Below the pieces are notes generated by a model. It saw only the letters and a list, made by a program, of their open reading frames with translations, had not been told where the DNA came from and made no database searches. Below, piece after piece: positions 11,908-22,770 of a stretch of 64,000 nt of DNA. The DNA is taken from the NCBI GenBank assembly GCA_019454045.1, contig SKCR01007812.1, positions 62,001-126,000 of the forward strand, read 5' to 3'. Position 1 is the stretch's first letter; every line of letters starts with the position of its first letter. The DNA is from Zanthoxylum bungeanum. Its lineage: Eukaryota > Streptophyta > Magnoliopsida > Sapindales > Rutaceae. A program made the translations under genes and the position numbers.

Positions 11908-12283
11908 CGTTCGAACGCGTTTACGAACGCAACTCGAACGCGCATGTATTTTTCCTTGTCAGACATCAGGTCTTATTTATGTTCGAACGCGTTCACGAAC
12001 GCCATACGAACGTGAGCATTCTGTTTCATTTCTGTTCGAACGCGTTCACAAACGCTACACGAACGTGAGTATTCTGTTTCATTTCCGTTCGAACGCGTTC
12101 ACAAACGCCATACGAACGTGAGCATTCTGTTTCATTTCTGTTCGAACGCGTTCACAAACGCCATAGGAACGTGTGCATTCTGTTTCATTACCGTTCGAAC
12201 GCGTTTACGAACGCTACTCGAACGAGAACCTTCTGTTTACCGTTCGAACGCGTCTACGAACGCTTCACGAACGCACACGGTAA
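11908..12283. repeat. Tandem array of palindromic TTCGAACGCGTT units in the 5' LTR of level 2
   Basis: Seven or so units of about 55 bp each carry gttcgaacgcgtt(c/t)a(c)(g/a)aacgc followed by a second cgaacg and a ctgtttcatt spacer. Each unit is close to self-complementary, so the RNA or single strand can form hairpins. The array is repeated in the 3' LTR at 29013-29390. Confidence 0.8.
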
Positions 12284-12842
12284 ACAGATCCTCTTGCATC
12301 ACATTACGACATGTCCATCTTAGCATATGGTTACCCCTTTGTACGCTATGCATTTGTATTACCTCTCTAGTTGTCTGTGCCTACAATGTTATTTGTCGTC
12401 ATTTTGATTTCCTTTACATTACATGCAAATGTTACCATGACTGTTTGTATTATATTTACATGAATGATTGAATCTTATGACGTACGTTAAGTGCTTGTTG
12501 TTGCAAAGGCCTATTTTTGAGCATGTGAATTTGGCAATAAGATTTGGTTTCATGTATGTTAGATGTAAACTATACTTTTAAGCATGTGAATCTAGGATTG
12601 TGTTGCACTTGGAAATATATGTCATAGGCTTGGTTGGATTATTGCATAAATCTTTACATTACAAGTTGCATAAGTAAGGGACCATTCCGAACCTAATGGT
12701 TTGAGGTCTTCCCTTGCGAGGGGTGAGTGCGGCCTTAAATCTTTGTCCCGGTTCACACCGAGTGGCGACTCCATGTTATTTCGTACTTCCCAACTAGGCC
12801 GCGAGCCTAGAACAACGTCGTCAAGTTCTGTTGTCCACAGTC

Positions 12843-12860
12843 TGGCGACTCCACTGGGGA
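12843..12860 (+). promoter_or_regulatory. Primer binding site of the level 2 element
   Basis: tggcgactccactgggga starts three bases after the LTR end. From memory, tggcgactc-type sites are used by Ogre-like elements and pair with a tRNA-Arg 3' end; I could not check the tRNA match in full. Confidence 0.7.
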
Positions 12861-13384
12861 TAGAGAATCGGCCCCGAAATAATGCCTTGTAATGTATAGA
12901 TTTATGCTTTAATTAACCGTGTCTACAAATGTATGAAATGGGGGTTTTAATCAAGGGCATCTTGAGGCTAGGTAATGGTTTGGTGTCTTCCTTCACTCAC
13001 TACCTTTCTAGAAGGAAAAGCTGTGAAGACACCTAGATAGCCATCTACTCTTAGCCTATTGTGATAGACTAATTTGGAGGACTCGTTGTTATTCCTGACA
13101 CCAAGCGATAAGAGCCTAAGAGACTTGGGTATTTAAGTGAGCCTCGCTCCACCTTCCCTCTGGGGAATCTACAACGGGAAATCCATTTGACAGTCTGTCA
13201 CACATCATAGCTCATTGGCACGTACCTTAGTGTATAAAAAGGGGTGTGCTCACTTGGTTGCTCGAACCCTTGATTGTGGAGACCTAGTTGTGGGCCATCC
13301 TTTGCCGATGAGAGCCTTTGTCCATACTCCCACGAACCCATGCGTAGACCGGGTTGTATAGCCTATAACAAATATTTCCTTGTG

Positions 13385-13850
13385 CTTTAGGACCATTATC
13401 ATTTGGATGAATTGGACTCTTTGTCAAAAATGCGAACTTGATGGGCCATTTAAACTGGGGCAGGTTCGTATCTTATGACAATTAGGCCCAAAGCTTCTGA
13501 AATGATGGTGGGCCACACGGTAGAAGTTATTATTTTATGTTTATAATATCTTCCTTGTATGCTTATGTTTGGGAACATTGCCATTTGAATCCATCTGGGT
13601 CTTTTGTCATGAGATATGGGCTTGTTGGGCCATTTAAACTGGGACAAGAACATATCTTATGACGACTGGGCCAAAAGGCTTCTAAATAACAATGGGCCAT
13701 TTTATGATTGTGTTCGGAATATTATCATTTGGATTTAGTTGGGCTCTTTGCCATAAGACATGAACTCGTTGGGCCATTTAAACTGGGACGAGTTCACTCC
13801 TATGACAGTTAGCCCAAAAACTTCTAAAATGATGATGAGCCGATTTGTGT
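13385..13850 (+). repeat. Three imperfect copies of a 130-180-bp repeat in the level 2 leader
   Basis: Blocks with catttgga(t/a)...gggccatttaaactggg(g/a)c followed by tatgac.(a/g)(t/c)t(a/g)g(c)cc occur near 13400, 13585 and 13725. They lie between PBS and gag, where Ogre elements often carry an extra ORF1; I see no such ORF here. Confidence 0.65.
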
Positions 13851-14014
13851 GAAAATTTTAATGAGTTGATATATTTCTTGTATCGCATGCATATCATGCA
13901 TCTCATGCACCTCATGCATACATATATCATGTTAACCCTTGTGTTCTGAAAGCCATCATAGATTCCCGTTGGGTTAGAAAAAAGGGAAGACTCACCAAAA
14001 TACTGAGAACAGAC

Positions 14015-15244
14015 ATGAGTGAATCAGATATTGAGGTATCCCGGATAGATCAGTTGGAGAATGGTTTCGCCAAGATTACTGAACAGTTGCAAGCCTTGAC
14101 TACTGCCATGAAAGATATGGTTGTGCCCCGTGCTGGGGGAAATTCGGAGAATGTAAGGCGCGAAGAGCCTCCGAATGGGTTGGGGGATGATATCCCCACT
14201 TTTGATGATGACATAGCAGAGTAAGCAACAGGCAAAGTGATTGGGTCTCAGACATAATTTCAGAAGCTTCGGGATCAGGTTGAAACAGTTACCCGCAAAA
14301 TGAGGGGTAAACATGAAGAGTTGTTAGATTATGAGGCAATGACCTTCGGAGAACAGCTGCCAGCTCAGTTTAAAATGCCCGACATGGCCAAGTTTAATGG
14401 GAATGGAGACCCAAGAATCCATCTGCAGCAATATGTCTCAGTCATCAGTTCAGTGGGCCTATCACAGCGCCAAGTCCAAAAGATGTTTGGGATGTCACTT
14501 GAGGGGGCACCTGTGGTTTGGTATCATAGCCTTGAGAAGAAGGTTAAGGAAGATTGGAGGGAGCTAGATGATGCTTTCTTAAAGCAATATGTCACGGACC
14601 TGGAGATTGACTTGTCACTCCGTGACTTAGAAAATATCAAGCAGAAGCCGAAGGAAAATTTCAAGGAATATGTGGACCGCTGGAGGAGCCAGCTTCTGAA
14701 GATGCAGACCCGGCCCTCAGAAAAGGACCAGATCAAAATGATCATCAAGGGCACCAAGCCCTCTATTTATGGCAAACTGAGGAGAATGACTTCGATGATT
14801 ACTGATTTTCGACAGCTGAGGGAGACAGTTATGGATATTGAGGAGGAGGAAGCCGAGAACAGAAAGTTTTATGGACAGAACAGAAGGAATATTGAGGGAC
14901 ATTCAGGGACTTTGCCTGCTACTGCTGAGGTCACTGTCATTAAGAACAGACGATTTTCTAACCTTGGTAAGCCTCTTTCAAAGGTATTCGAAAAGCTGAA
15001 GGCGCAAGGACTCTTAAAACCTTTGGAACCTAGGCCCATTCCAAATCCTGTGCCACCTCACATGAACTTAAACTTATATTGTCACTTCCACCAAGAAAAA
15101 GGCCATGACACCGACAACTGCGCCCGCCTCAGACATGAAATCCAAAACCTCATCGATGCCCATATAATACCCGACCCAGAGAAAGAACAACCCAATACAC
15201 ACAGAAACCCCCTACCAAATTACCACTCCGCCCCACCACCATGA
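14015..15244 (+). pseudogene. gag: Gag of the level 2 Ogre-like element
   Basis: Frame opens at ATG 14015 (MSESDIEVSRIDQLENGF). In-frame stops occur at 14222-14224 and shortly after, then the frame runs unbroken from 14300 to a TGA at 15242-15244. The core includes FNGNGDPRIHLQQYV, a hallmark of Ogre/Tat gag, and EGAPVVWYHSLEKK. The C-terminus has the motif C-x2-H-x4-GHDTDNC followed by RLRHEIQNLID. The capsid part is nearly intact, but the two early stops separate it from the N-terminus. No protease or RT follows in any frame. Confidence 0.88.
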
Positions 15245-15878
15245 TAACCTTTTGCTTTCTTGAAACCTTTGTCCTCTGAACCCTCAACCACCAAGCTTCT
15301 CATATGGGGATAGGGGATAACAATGGTGAAGAACCATGGGCTGAAGAAGAAGGCACTGTTGTTTCTCCTAGTTTATCTTGCACTTTTAATAAAGACATTG
15401 ATTTTGTTTACCTGTTCGAACGTTTCCTCAACAATAATAAAGGCGATCATTTCGTTTATCTGCCTAAGACTATTACTTTCAAACTTGCAACATGAGTGTG
15501 TTCAATCTTGGTAATGTGATGCTCAGAACGTAGGGAATTCTCAAAAGAAGCAAGCAGAAAAGATAAGTTAGCCATTCAGGAATTGGGAAATGGAGACAGT
15601 GGGACTGTTAGACTTGGAAAGAAACGGGTTCCTGGAACAAATCAGTGTAGACAGATGGAAATGGTACTTTCCCTAAGAGAAGAATGGTCATCAATGGAAT
15701 TGACGGAAGACCTAACCCAACGGGATGGGAAACTCATTCACGCATGCATGCATACACGTAACATATTTTGCATTCCTTTTTGTGTTTTGTGTTTGTTTTG
15801 TGTTCACATGTTTTGAAGAAGAAAGAGAGAAAGCGGCAAATGAAAGCCAGTCAGAAGCATCAATATAACATCAGCGGT
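15245..15878 (+). other. Non-coding remnant between gag and tandem arrays
   Basis: Short open stretches (15304-15495, 15583-15816) have no motifs I recognise. This is where pol would begin in an autonomous relative; no DTG protease, YxDD or DDE motif is present, so the deletion boundary lies here or within the arrays. Confidence 0.5.
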
Positions 15879-16285
15879 TTGGGGACGAATCCCAGGGTTG
15901 AGGCCCATATCAGTATCAGTTTGGGGTTGAGGCCCATATCAGTATCGGTCTAGGGGCGAGGCCCACCTCAGTACCAGTTCAGGGCCGAGGCCCACATCAG
16001 TATCAGCTTGGGGGCGAGGCCCACATCAGCATCAGTTTAGGGGGGACCCACATCTGCATCAGTTTGGGGGCGAGGCCCATATCAGTATCAGTTTAGGGAT
16101 GAGTCCCAGGGTCAAGGCCCACATCAGCAGCAGTTTTGGGATGCGTCCCAGGGTCGATGCCCACATCAGCAGCAGTTTTGGGATAAGTCCCAGGGTCGAG
16201 GCCCGCACATCAGTATCACTTTTGGGGATGAGTCTAAGGGCCGAGGCCCACATCAGTTTCAGTTTTAGGAATAAGGCCTAGGGAA
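15879..16285 (+). repeat. Tandem array A (about 40-45-bp units) replacing pol in level 2
   Basis: About ten units built on gaggcccacatcagtatcag plus a (t)ttggg(g)atgagtcccagggt block. The units are uneven in length, so it is an old, slipped array. Confidence 0.78.
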
Positions 16286-16830
16286 TAAAGCCCACATTCA
16301 ATACAGTTCAGGAACAAAGCCGCACAGTCAGCTCAGATCAGAGAACAAAGCTCAAGGGGAAGAAAGCCTCATGTCAATATAGTTCGGGAATAAAGCTCGG
16401 GAGGAATAAAGCCTCATGTCAGTATAGTTTGAGAACAAAGCTCAAGGGGAAGAAAGCCTCATATCAGTATAGTTTGAGAACAAAGCTCAATGGGAAGAAA
16501 GCCTCATGTCAGTACAGTTCGGGAATAAAGCTCGGGAGGAATAAAGCCTCATCTCAACACAGTTCGGGAACAAAGCTCGGAGGAATAAAGCCTCATCTCA
16601 ACAGTTCGGGAATAAAGCTCGGGAGGAATAAAGCCTCATCTCAACACAGTTCGGGAACAAAGCTCGGAGGAATAAAGCTTCATCTCAACAGTTCGGGAAT
16701 AAAGCTCGGGAGGAATAAAGCCTCATCTCAACACAGTTCGGGAACAAAGCTCGGAGGAATAAAGCCTCATCTCAATAGTTCGGGAATAAAGCTCGGGAGG
16801 AATAAAGCCTCATCTCAACACAGTTCGAGA
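16286..16830 (+). repeat. Tandem array B (about 45-50-bp units) in level 2
   Basis: Units read gttcgggaataaagctcggg then aggaataaagcctcat then ctcaacaca. From 16500 onward two unit variants (45 and 40 bp) alternate, giving a higher-order period near 90 bp. Confidence 0.8.
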
Positions 16831-17130
16831 ATGAACAAGCCGGGAACGGCAATCCAAGAATGGAGCAGAGTTCAAGAATGAACAAGCCGGGAATGGCACT
16901 CCAAGAATGGAAATACAGTTCAGGAATGAACAGGCCGAGAATGGCACTCCAAGAATGGAAGCACGGTTCGGGAATGGACCACCTCACGGTAACAGTTCGA
17001 GAATGGACACCTCACAGTAACGGTTCGGGAATGGACCACCTTACAGTAACGGTTCGGGAATGGACCACCTCACAGCAACGGTTCAGGAATGGACCACATC
17101 ACAGCACGATTCGGGAATGAACCAGGGGTC
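16831..17130 (+). repeat. Tandem array C (about 30-55-bp units) in level 2
   Basis: Units carry gttc(g/a)(g/a)gaatg(g/a)a followed by caagccgggaa or ccacctcacagtaac. It grades from array B through shared gttcgggaat starts, so all three arrays may share an origin. Confidence 0.75.
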
Positions 17131-17264
17131 ACAGCACCTCACCATCCAAATCAACTCAACTCAACACATGGTAAGTCAAGTGGCAGCTGGCGAGCCAGGT
17201 AAGTGAAAATGCATTGCATAACTTTGATAGGATTGTCACTGTTGCATATTACACAAGTCCCATC

Positions 17265-17276
17265 AAAGTGGGGGTG
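17265..17276 (+). promoter_or_regulatory. Polypurine tract of level 2
   Basis: aaagtgggggtg lies two bases upstream of the 3' LTR start at 17279, the expected site for plus-strand DNA priming. Confidence 0.8.
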
Positions 17277-17278
17277 AC

Positions 17279-18656
17279 TGTAGGCACTGCATTTTTACAC
17301 ATAAGTCCCTATGATGAGGCACTGCATTTAAGACACTACCATTTTGGAGACACTACCATTTTGGAGACAACACCAAATCAAATCCTCCCTTTAATGCCAA
17401 ATCCCTTCCTTGTGAGACAAGGTGAAGCCCTAGCCATTCTCTATATAAACAACACCTCTCCAAGGCATTCCCCCTAGAGTGTGCACGCCCATTAGAAGAA
17501 AAAAAAGAAAAGAATTCCCAACAACCCCTAACCTAGCCACCCCTCTCTGGACTCTCTCTAATACACGCCCTAACTCACTCCATCCACAGCCTTGACCTGC
17601 ACCCTAAAAACAGCCAGTAATCCCCCTTGAAACAGCCGCATATTACCCTCACAAACACTCCTAAAACACACACCAAAACAGTCCCCTAAATTACCAAAAA
17701 AAACAGTAACCAAAACATCCCAAAAAATACAGCAGCAAAACAGTAGCAACGGCAGCGAATCGGAGTCAAAAGTAGCAGCAAAAGACGGAGAACGACAACT
17801 CAAAACAGTAAGACAATGAACGAGAACAGTGAACCAGTGAACCGGAAGAGTTGCGGAGCATCCACCCTTCCGACGATCGTGTACCGTACATCCGAGAGAT
17901 GATTTAAAAGGTTAGACCTGAGGGCACTTTTTCATTAGTTTATATTCGTTTCTTTTATTATTGAATTCTATTCGCATGAGAGTCGTTTATGGATGTATGT
18001 TGTTGCTTGAATGAAATGGAAGAGTGTCGTCTCTTGCGGTATATAGGATGGAAACCCAGACGTAAATTCCGTAGCCGAATCCGAATGGACGGCAGTGCGG
18101 TCTGTACTTGGGATACAACTCCACGTACCACTTGAGTAAACGGAACCCTCTCTTGTTTTGTGTTGCTTTGGGTTATTTATTTCTCGTTACTTAAATTCTG
18201 TATGTCACTTACTTGTGTATGATATAATCGAGTGCATGGGCTCAGTAAGTGCGATGAAAGGTCCCATAATCGGAAGGGTTAAAATCCTTCACCACGATGC
18301 TTTGCCGCACCGATTGATGTGTGTTCGGTTGAATGCGAGATACGTTCAATCGGACACATTACGTTTAATATTATTGCTTTTAACTTTTTGTATGCATGAT
18401 TCAATCGAGCGCATGGGCTTAGTAAGTGTAATGAAAGATCCCCTATGGGGAGGGGTTAAAGCCCTTTACCACAATGCTATGTCGCGCCAGTTGATGTGTG
18501 TTCGGTTGGATGTTAGATGTGTTCAATCGGGCATACTTAGTTTGATATGATTGTCTTTATGTTTGTATGCACGATTTGATGTGACGCGCATGGGCTTAGT
18601 ATGTTGGTCTAAAGGTCCTCTCTTTGAGAGATCAAGAGCCCCAAAAGGCCACCTTT
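17279..18656 (+). repeat. 3' LTR of level 2, left part
   Basis: Starts tgtaggcactgc like the 5' LTR. Compared with that copy it lacks roughly 500 bp after tatgatgag and has a short filler made of repeated ttttggagacactacca pieces. It is cut at 18656 by the level 3 element (TSD ccttt) and resumes at 28938. It shows the empty site for the hAT MITE near 17704. Confidence 0.88.
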
Positions 18657-18959
18657 TGATGAGTGGTATTTATATCACTATTTCCCACTCATTTAACCTT
18701 ATATTTTGTATAGTTTCTTGAGTCTTGTGAACGTTTTGATGTGTTTTGTTGTTATTTTGCAGATAAATAAAGTTTCGAAAGCACTGGAGGCAATTTGAGG
18801 CAAAACCGGACAAAAATGCATCAACATGAATATTTTTCGTCTTTTGCGCGTCGCGACTCTGGAGCATTGCGCGCCGCGACGCCCAACATGCGCCGGATCT
18901 GCTAAAGTGCGACGGGTCAACGAGTCAGAATTTGAGAAGTTTGACTTTGCTAAAGTGCA

Positions 18960-19360
18960 CCGTGCCACGTGTCACCATCACAACGGATCTGCTAACGTGC
19001 GCCGTGCCACGTGTCATCATCATATGCTGCCGACACTCAGACTTGACACGTGTCGCCTCGTCATCAGCCACATCATCGGTCAACAAGTCAACCTTGCCAC
19101 GCGTCGTGCCACATCATCGTCCACGTCAGCAGGTCAACCGAGTCAACTTGCCACGTCATCATCAGCCAATCACCGCGTGACACGTGTCGAAATCCTATTG
19201 TGCCGACAAATTGATCTCAGCCGCCTTGCCACGTCATCGCCTCGTCATCGCCACGTCAGCATGACGTCATCAATGACGTCATCACAATAATTGAGAGTTA
19301 GCCGCCTTGACACGTGTCGCGTGAACAGTCAGTCGCCTTGCCACGTGTCGTCTCCTCAGC
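18960..19360 (+). promoter_or_regulatory. Cluster of about 12 ACGT-core sites (G-box, CRE-like) upstream of the level 3 LTR TATA
   Basis: I count six CACGTG cores (gccacgtgtc or gacacgtgtc, near 18968, 19008, 19052, 19180, 19304, 19342), four CCACGTCA forms (near 19119, 19151, 19229, 19253) and two tgacgtca palindromes (19262-19286). Such sites bind plant bZIP and bHLH factors (ABA, light, stress pathways). The copy in the 3' LTR (about 26998-27376) is almost the same. Binding is inferred from family knowledge. Confidence 0.75.
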
Positions 19361-19378
19361 GTGCCACATCCAACTGTT

Positions 19379-19413
19379 CCAGCGTCGCGACGCTGGCTTG
19401 GCGTCGCGACGCC
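19379..19413. promoter_or_regulatory. Paired perfect CG-rich palindromes just upstream of the TATA box
   Basis: An 18-bp perfect palindrome ccagcgtcgcgacgctgg (19379-19396) is followed four bases later by a 14-bp one, ggcgtcgcgacgcc (19400-19413). Both are kept in the 3' LTR at 27405-27422 and 27426-27439. Related gcgtcgcgac blocks occur near 18846. Confidence 0.7.
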
Positions 19414-19429
19414 GGACCCTTACCCGAGC

Positions 19430-19437
19430 CTATAAAT
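19430..19437 (+). promoter_or_regulatory. TATA box of the level 3 LTR
   Basis: ctataaat lies in a GC-rich setting right after the palindromes and before the CT-rich ccctctctct leader, as expected for the U3/R boundary. It is conserved in the 3' LTR. Confidence 0.7.
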
Positions 19438-19727
19438 TCAGGACGAAATTTCAGTTTTTGACACACCATTCCCTCTCTCTTATTTGATGTAAATAGGGAA
19501 TTCTTCTCTCTCTAAGTTTCGTTTTTAATTTTTAGTTTTTACTTTTGTAATAATTTTAATTACTTTTTGTAATAATAGTAATCTACTTTCTTATTTTACA
19601 GTTTTTACTATTCACTATGAGGAGGTAACTTCCCTATGCTAGGGTGAAAGGTAATTATTTTACTATTGCTATTTAGATTAATCTCCCTTAAAAATAATAT
19701 ATTTACTATTTAAAATACTGATTAATA

Positions 19728-20005
19728 AAGGATACCGCTATATTGGTCGGTTGACAATTCAATTAATCTGGTTTAAACTTGACTAATCAAGGAAACCGCT
19801 ATATTGGTCGGTTGGTAAATTTATTTTCTGTTGGTTGAACCTGATTAATCAAGGATACCGCCAGATTGGTCGGTTGGTAAATTTATTTTGGTACCGCATT
19901 TATGGCTGGATTATGGACAAATATTACCACCTATATGGCTGGTTGGACTTAATTTGACTAAATCAGGATACCGCCAGATTGGTCGGTTGGTAAAATATTA
20001 TCACA
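19728..20005 (+). repeat. Repeated ggtcggttgg leader units in the level 3 LTR
   Basis: Six imperfect units of 30-65 bp contain (g)gataccgc(t/c)a(t/g)attggtcggttgg or its ggctggttgg variant, separated by ctgattaatcaag-type spacers. They repeat in the 3' LTR from about 27757. Confidence 0.7.
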
Positions 20006-20913
20006 AGTTTATATATTATTTTATGGGAGATATCTAAATTAGTATTAGTAAAAGTAATTCTTTTTGCCTTAGCATTTTATTTCATTTGTAATTTACTTTT
20101 CAGCATTTTACTCACCGCAATTACTTTTCAGCATTTTCATTTTATGTCTTTTAAGTTTTTACTAGCCCTAGCTATGTGTCATAACTAAGTTAGTAATCTA
20201 TGGTTGTGATGAAATCCAATATCACTGGTTTATAAGGGTTAAATTATAATTTGGGTAATATAAAGATTTATTTATTGAGTCTTAATCTTAATGCTTTTTA
20301 TTAACTGGCCACTAATAAAATTGATAAGGTAAACTTAAAATGAACTAGACATAGGAATTTTACGTTTAAGACCTCAGACTCAATAACCAACGATATTCCT
20401 TGAGGATAGATAACCCTTTAATAGATTTCCTTACAGGATAGGAATATACCTGTCGGGTGGGGGTAGCCATAATTGGAACTTAATCTTAATGAATCCAGAT
20501 AATTTGGTTGACATAGACATATGGTTCAATTAGTTTAAATTGGATATTTGTAATTGACCATTGGAAGAGGCTTTTACATAATTTAGTGTTCCAGGTTAAT
20601 AAATCAATATTTTACCCAACTATAAGATAACCACTTCATCTTTAAATAATATTGGAATAAATCACAACCCTATATAGTTTTAATATTGAATTTTCTCAAA
20701 ATATCTTTTCAACCAATTTTAGTTACTTGCCTTTAAATTTAGAATCGTCGCCATTTCAAATCAATCAAACAACCTGATAGATACTAGTAATCATTTGACC
20801 TCATAAAAATTAATAGATAAGATTTTAAGTCTTCGTGGGATCGATATTTTTTATACTACTTGAACGATACGTACGCTTGCGTTATACGTGTGTGTTTACG
20901 CCGGTCAAGTTTT

Positions 20914-20931
20914 TGGCGCCGTTGCCGGGGA
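20914..20931 (+). promoter_or_regulatory. Primer binding site of level 3 (tRNA-Asp)
   Basis: tggcgccgttgccgggga is the standard Athila PBS, complementary to the tRNA-Asp 3' end, six bases after the LTR end. Confidence 0.9.
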
Positions 20932-21040
20932 CTTAGTTATCTTTTACTATTAGTTTAGGGGTTAGATACCTTTACTTGTATCTAATTTTCTTTTTACTTA
21001 TTATTTCTGTTTTCTTGTGTTACAGGTTCTCAGAAACTAC

Positions 21041-22770
21041 ATGAGACGAACCAAAAGCTTTGAACTTCGACCGCTTGACCCAGAAATTGAAAGAACCATC
21101 AGACAGTTGAGAAGGGAAAGGCGAGAAGGCCAAGAAGCTTTAGTCAACATGGAACCTGAACCTTTGATCGTTGCACCACCAATTCCCATTCGAGACAGAA
21201 CCATTCCGGTGGTTGACAGACTCATTTCCTGTATTGTACTTCCTCCCTTACCAGCAAATGCGTGTGACAACAAAACATGCATTCAGATGATTCAGCAGTC
21301 AGTTCAATTCGGGGGGAATGCAACTGAAGATCCTAATTCCCACATCAGCAACTTCCTTGAAGTTTGCGGCACTTTTAATTACAACCGAGAAGGGAAGAAG
21401 CAATGAGACTGCGAGTTTTTCCATACTCCTTGAAGGACAGAGCTAAAGCTTGGCTACATTCACTACCAGCAGGTTCCATCACAACTTGGAACACTTTAGC
21501 CACCAAATTTCTTGCAAAGTACTTTCCACCAGCCAGAACCGGAAAGCTGAGGAATGACATCACATCCTTTGTACAACAAGATTCAGAATCCCTCTGCTAA
21601 GCTTGAGAAAGGTACAAAGATTTGCTCCGGAAATGTCCTCACCATGAGATTCCAAAATGGCTTCAAATCCAAACATTCTATAATGGACTTTCTGGAATAA
21701 TGAGAACCACAATCGATGCTACTGCTGGAGGAGCTTTGATGGCAAAAGGAGAAGATCAAGCCTGGGAACTAATAGAAGAAATGGCCAACAACAATTCCTT
21801 GTGGCCAACAGAAAGGAGCATGATCCAAAGAATTGCAGGAATTTATGAAGTTGGAGCAAACACAACAGTGAATACCAGGCTGGATCAGATATGCAATGTC
21901 TAGAAACACTTAGCACGCAAGTTGTGAACATCGCTGGAACCACAAGTTCACCATATGGAGGAGCACCAGAACCAAAACAACATGAAGAAACGGTGAATTA
22001 TGTCAACAATTTCAACAGACAGGGGAACAATCCATATTCCAACACCTACAATCCAGGGTGGAGGAATCATCCCAATTTATCATGGAGCAACAATTCAGGC
22101 CAACAGCAGAACTATCCACCACCTGAATTCCAACAACAGAACAAAAGCCAGAAGCAGGCAAATGAACCAGGAATAACAGAAGTGTTGACCCACTTAAAAA
22201 AGTTAGAAGCAAAACACGACTCTCAAGCAGCAAGATATGATGCTATGTTTCAATCCCAATCAGCATTAATTCAAAGTCAATATGCTTCTATTAAAGCACT
22301 GGAGAATCAAATGGGACAACTGGCAAATGCTCAGAGTTACAGACCGCCAGGTACCCTTCCCAGCAACACTGAGCCAAATCCAAGAAACATGGGAAAGGAG
22401 CAATGTCATGCCATCATGTTAAAAAGCGGTACTGAAATCAACAAAGATGTTGGAGTCAATTCAACTGCTGAGGAAGTTCCAAAAGAAACAAAGCAACAGA
22501 TGGAGGAAAAAGAAGCAAAGGAAAAAGAACAGATCACTCCACCTCCACCTTTTCATCAACGTCTTCAGAAGAACAAATTGGACAACCAGTTTTCTCGGTT
22601 CCTGGAAATCTTCAAAAAGCTACATATCAACATTCCATTTGCAGAAGCATTGGAACAAATGCCCACCTATGCCAAATTCATGAAAGATATTCTTTCACGA
22701 AAGCGGAGATTGGGAGATTACGAGACAGTAGCATTAACAGAAGAATGCAGTGCTATCATTCAGAGGAAAC
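21041..22770 (+). pseudogene. gag: Gag of the level 3 Athila-like element
   Basis: The frame opens at ATG 21041 (MRRTKSFELRPLDPEIERTI), breaks near 21403, runs in a second frame with a stop at 21598-21600, and breaks again near 21895 into the frame that carries protease. The core has VFPYSLKDRAKAWLHSLPAG and TKFLAKYFPPARTGKLR, typical of Athila gag, then the ERYKDLLRKCPHH block. The C-terminal half is Gln/Asn-rich. Two frameshifts and one stop make it a pseudogene, though each stretch is well preserved, so decay is moderate. Confidence 0.87.

Larger units (their letters stand above)
9424..12839 (+). repeat. 5' LTR of the level 2 Ogre-like element (3.4 kb)
   Basis: Starts tgtaggcactgc and ends ttgtccaca; the same ends occur at 17279 and 29946. 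It contains a hAT MITE (10321-10877) absent from the 3' LTR, a TATA box, a 175-bp tandem repeat and the TTCGAACGCGTT array. About 500 bp near the start (roughly 9463-9968) are missing from the 3' LTR. Confidence 0.9.
18657..20907 (+). repeat. 5' LTR of level 3 (2251 bp)
   Basis: It is a direct repeat of 26699-28932. It carries the ACGT-core cluster, two CG-rich palindromes, a TATA box at about 19430 and a leader with repeated ggtcggttgg units. It ends ccggtca before the PBS. Confidence 0.92.

Noticed and set aside
11757..12471. A set of plus-strand ORFs rich in FERVHERHTN-like repeats
   Set aside because: They are products of the TTCGAACGCGTT array in the LTR, read in three frames.
16429..16881. 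A 150-codon plus-strand ORF of KLGRNKASSQHSSG-like repeats
   Set aside because: It is the tandem array B read in one frame; the repeats explain the openness.
18826..19290. A 154-codon plus-strand ORF, repeated at about 26835-27316
   Set aside because: It lies in the U3 part of the level 3 LTR, over the ACGT-site cluster; His/Ser/Arg-rich translation follows from the repeated cacgtgtcatc motifs, and the two LTR copies differ by frameshifts.
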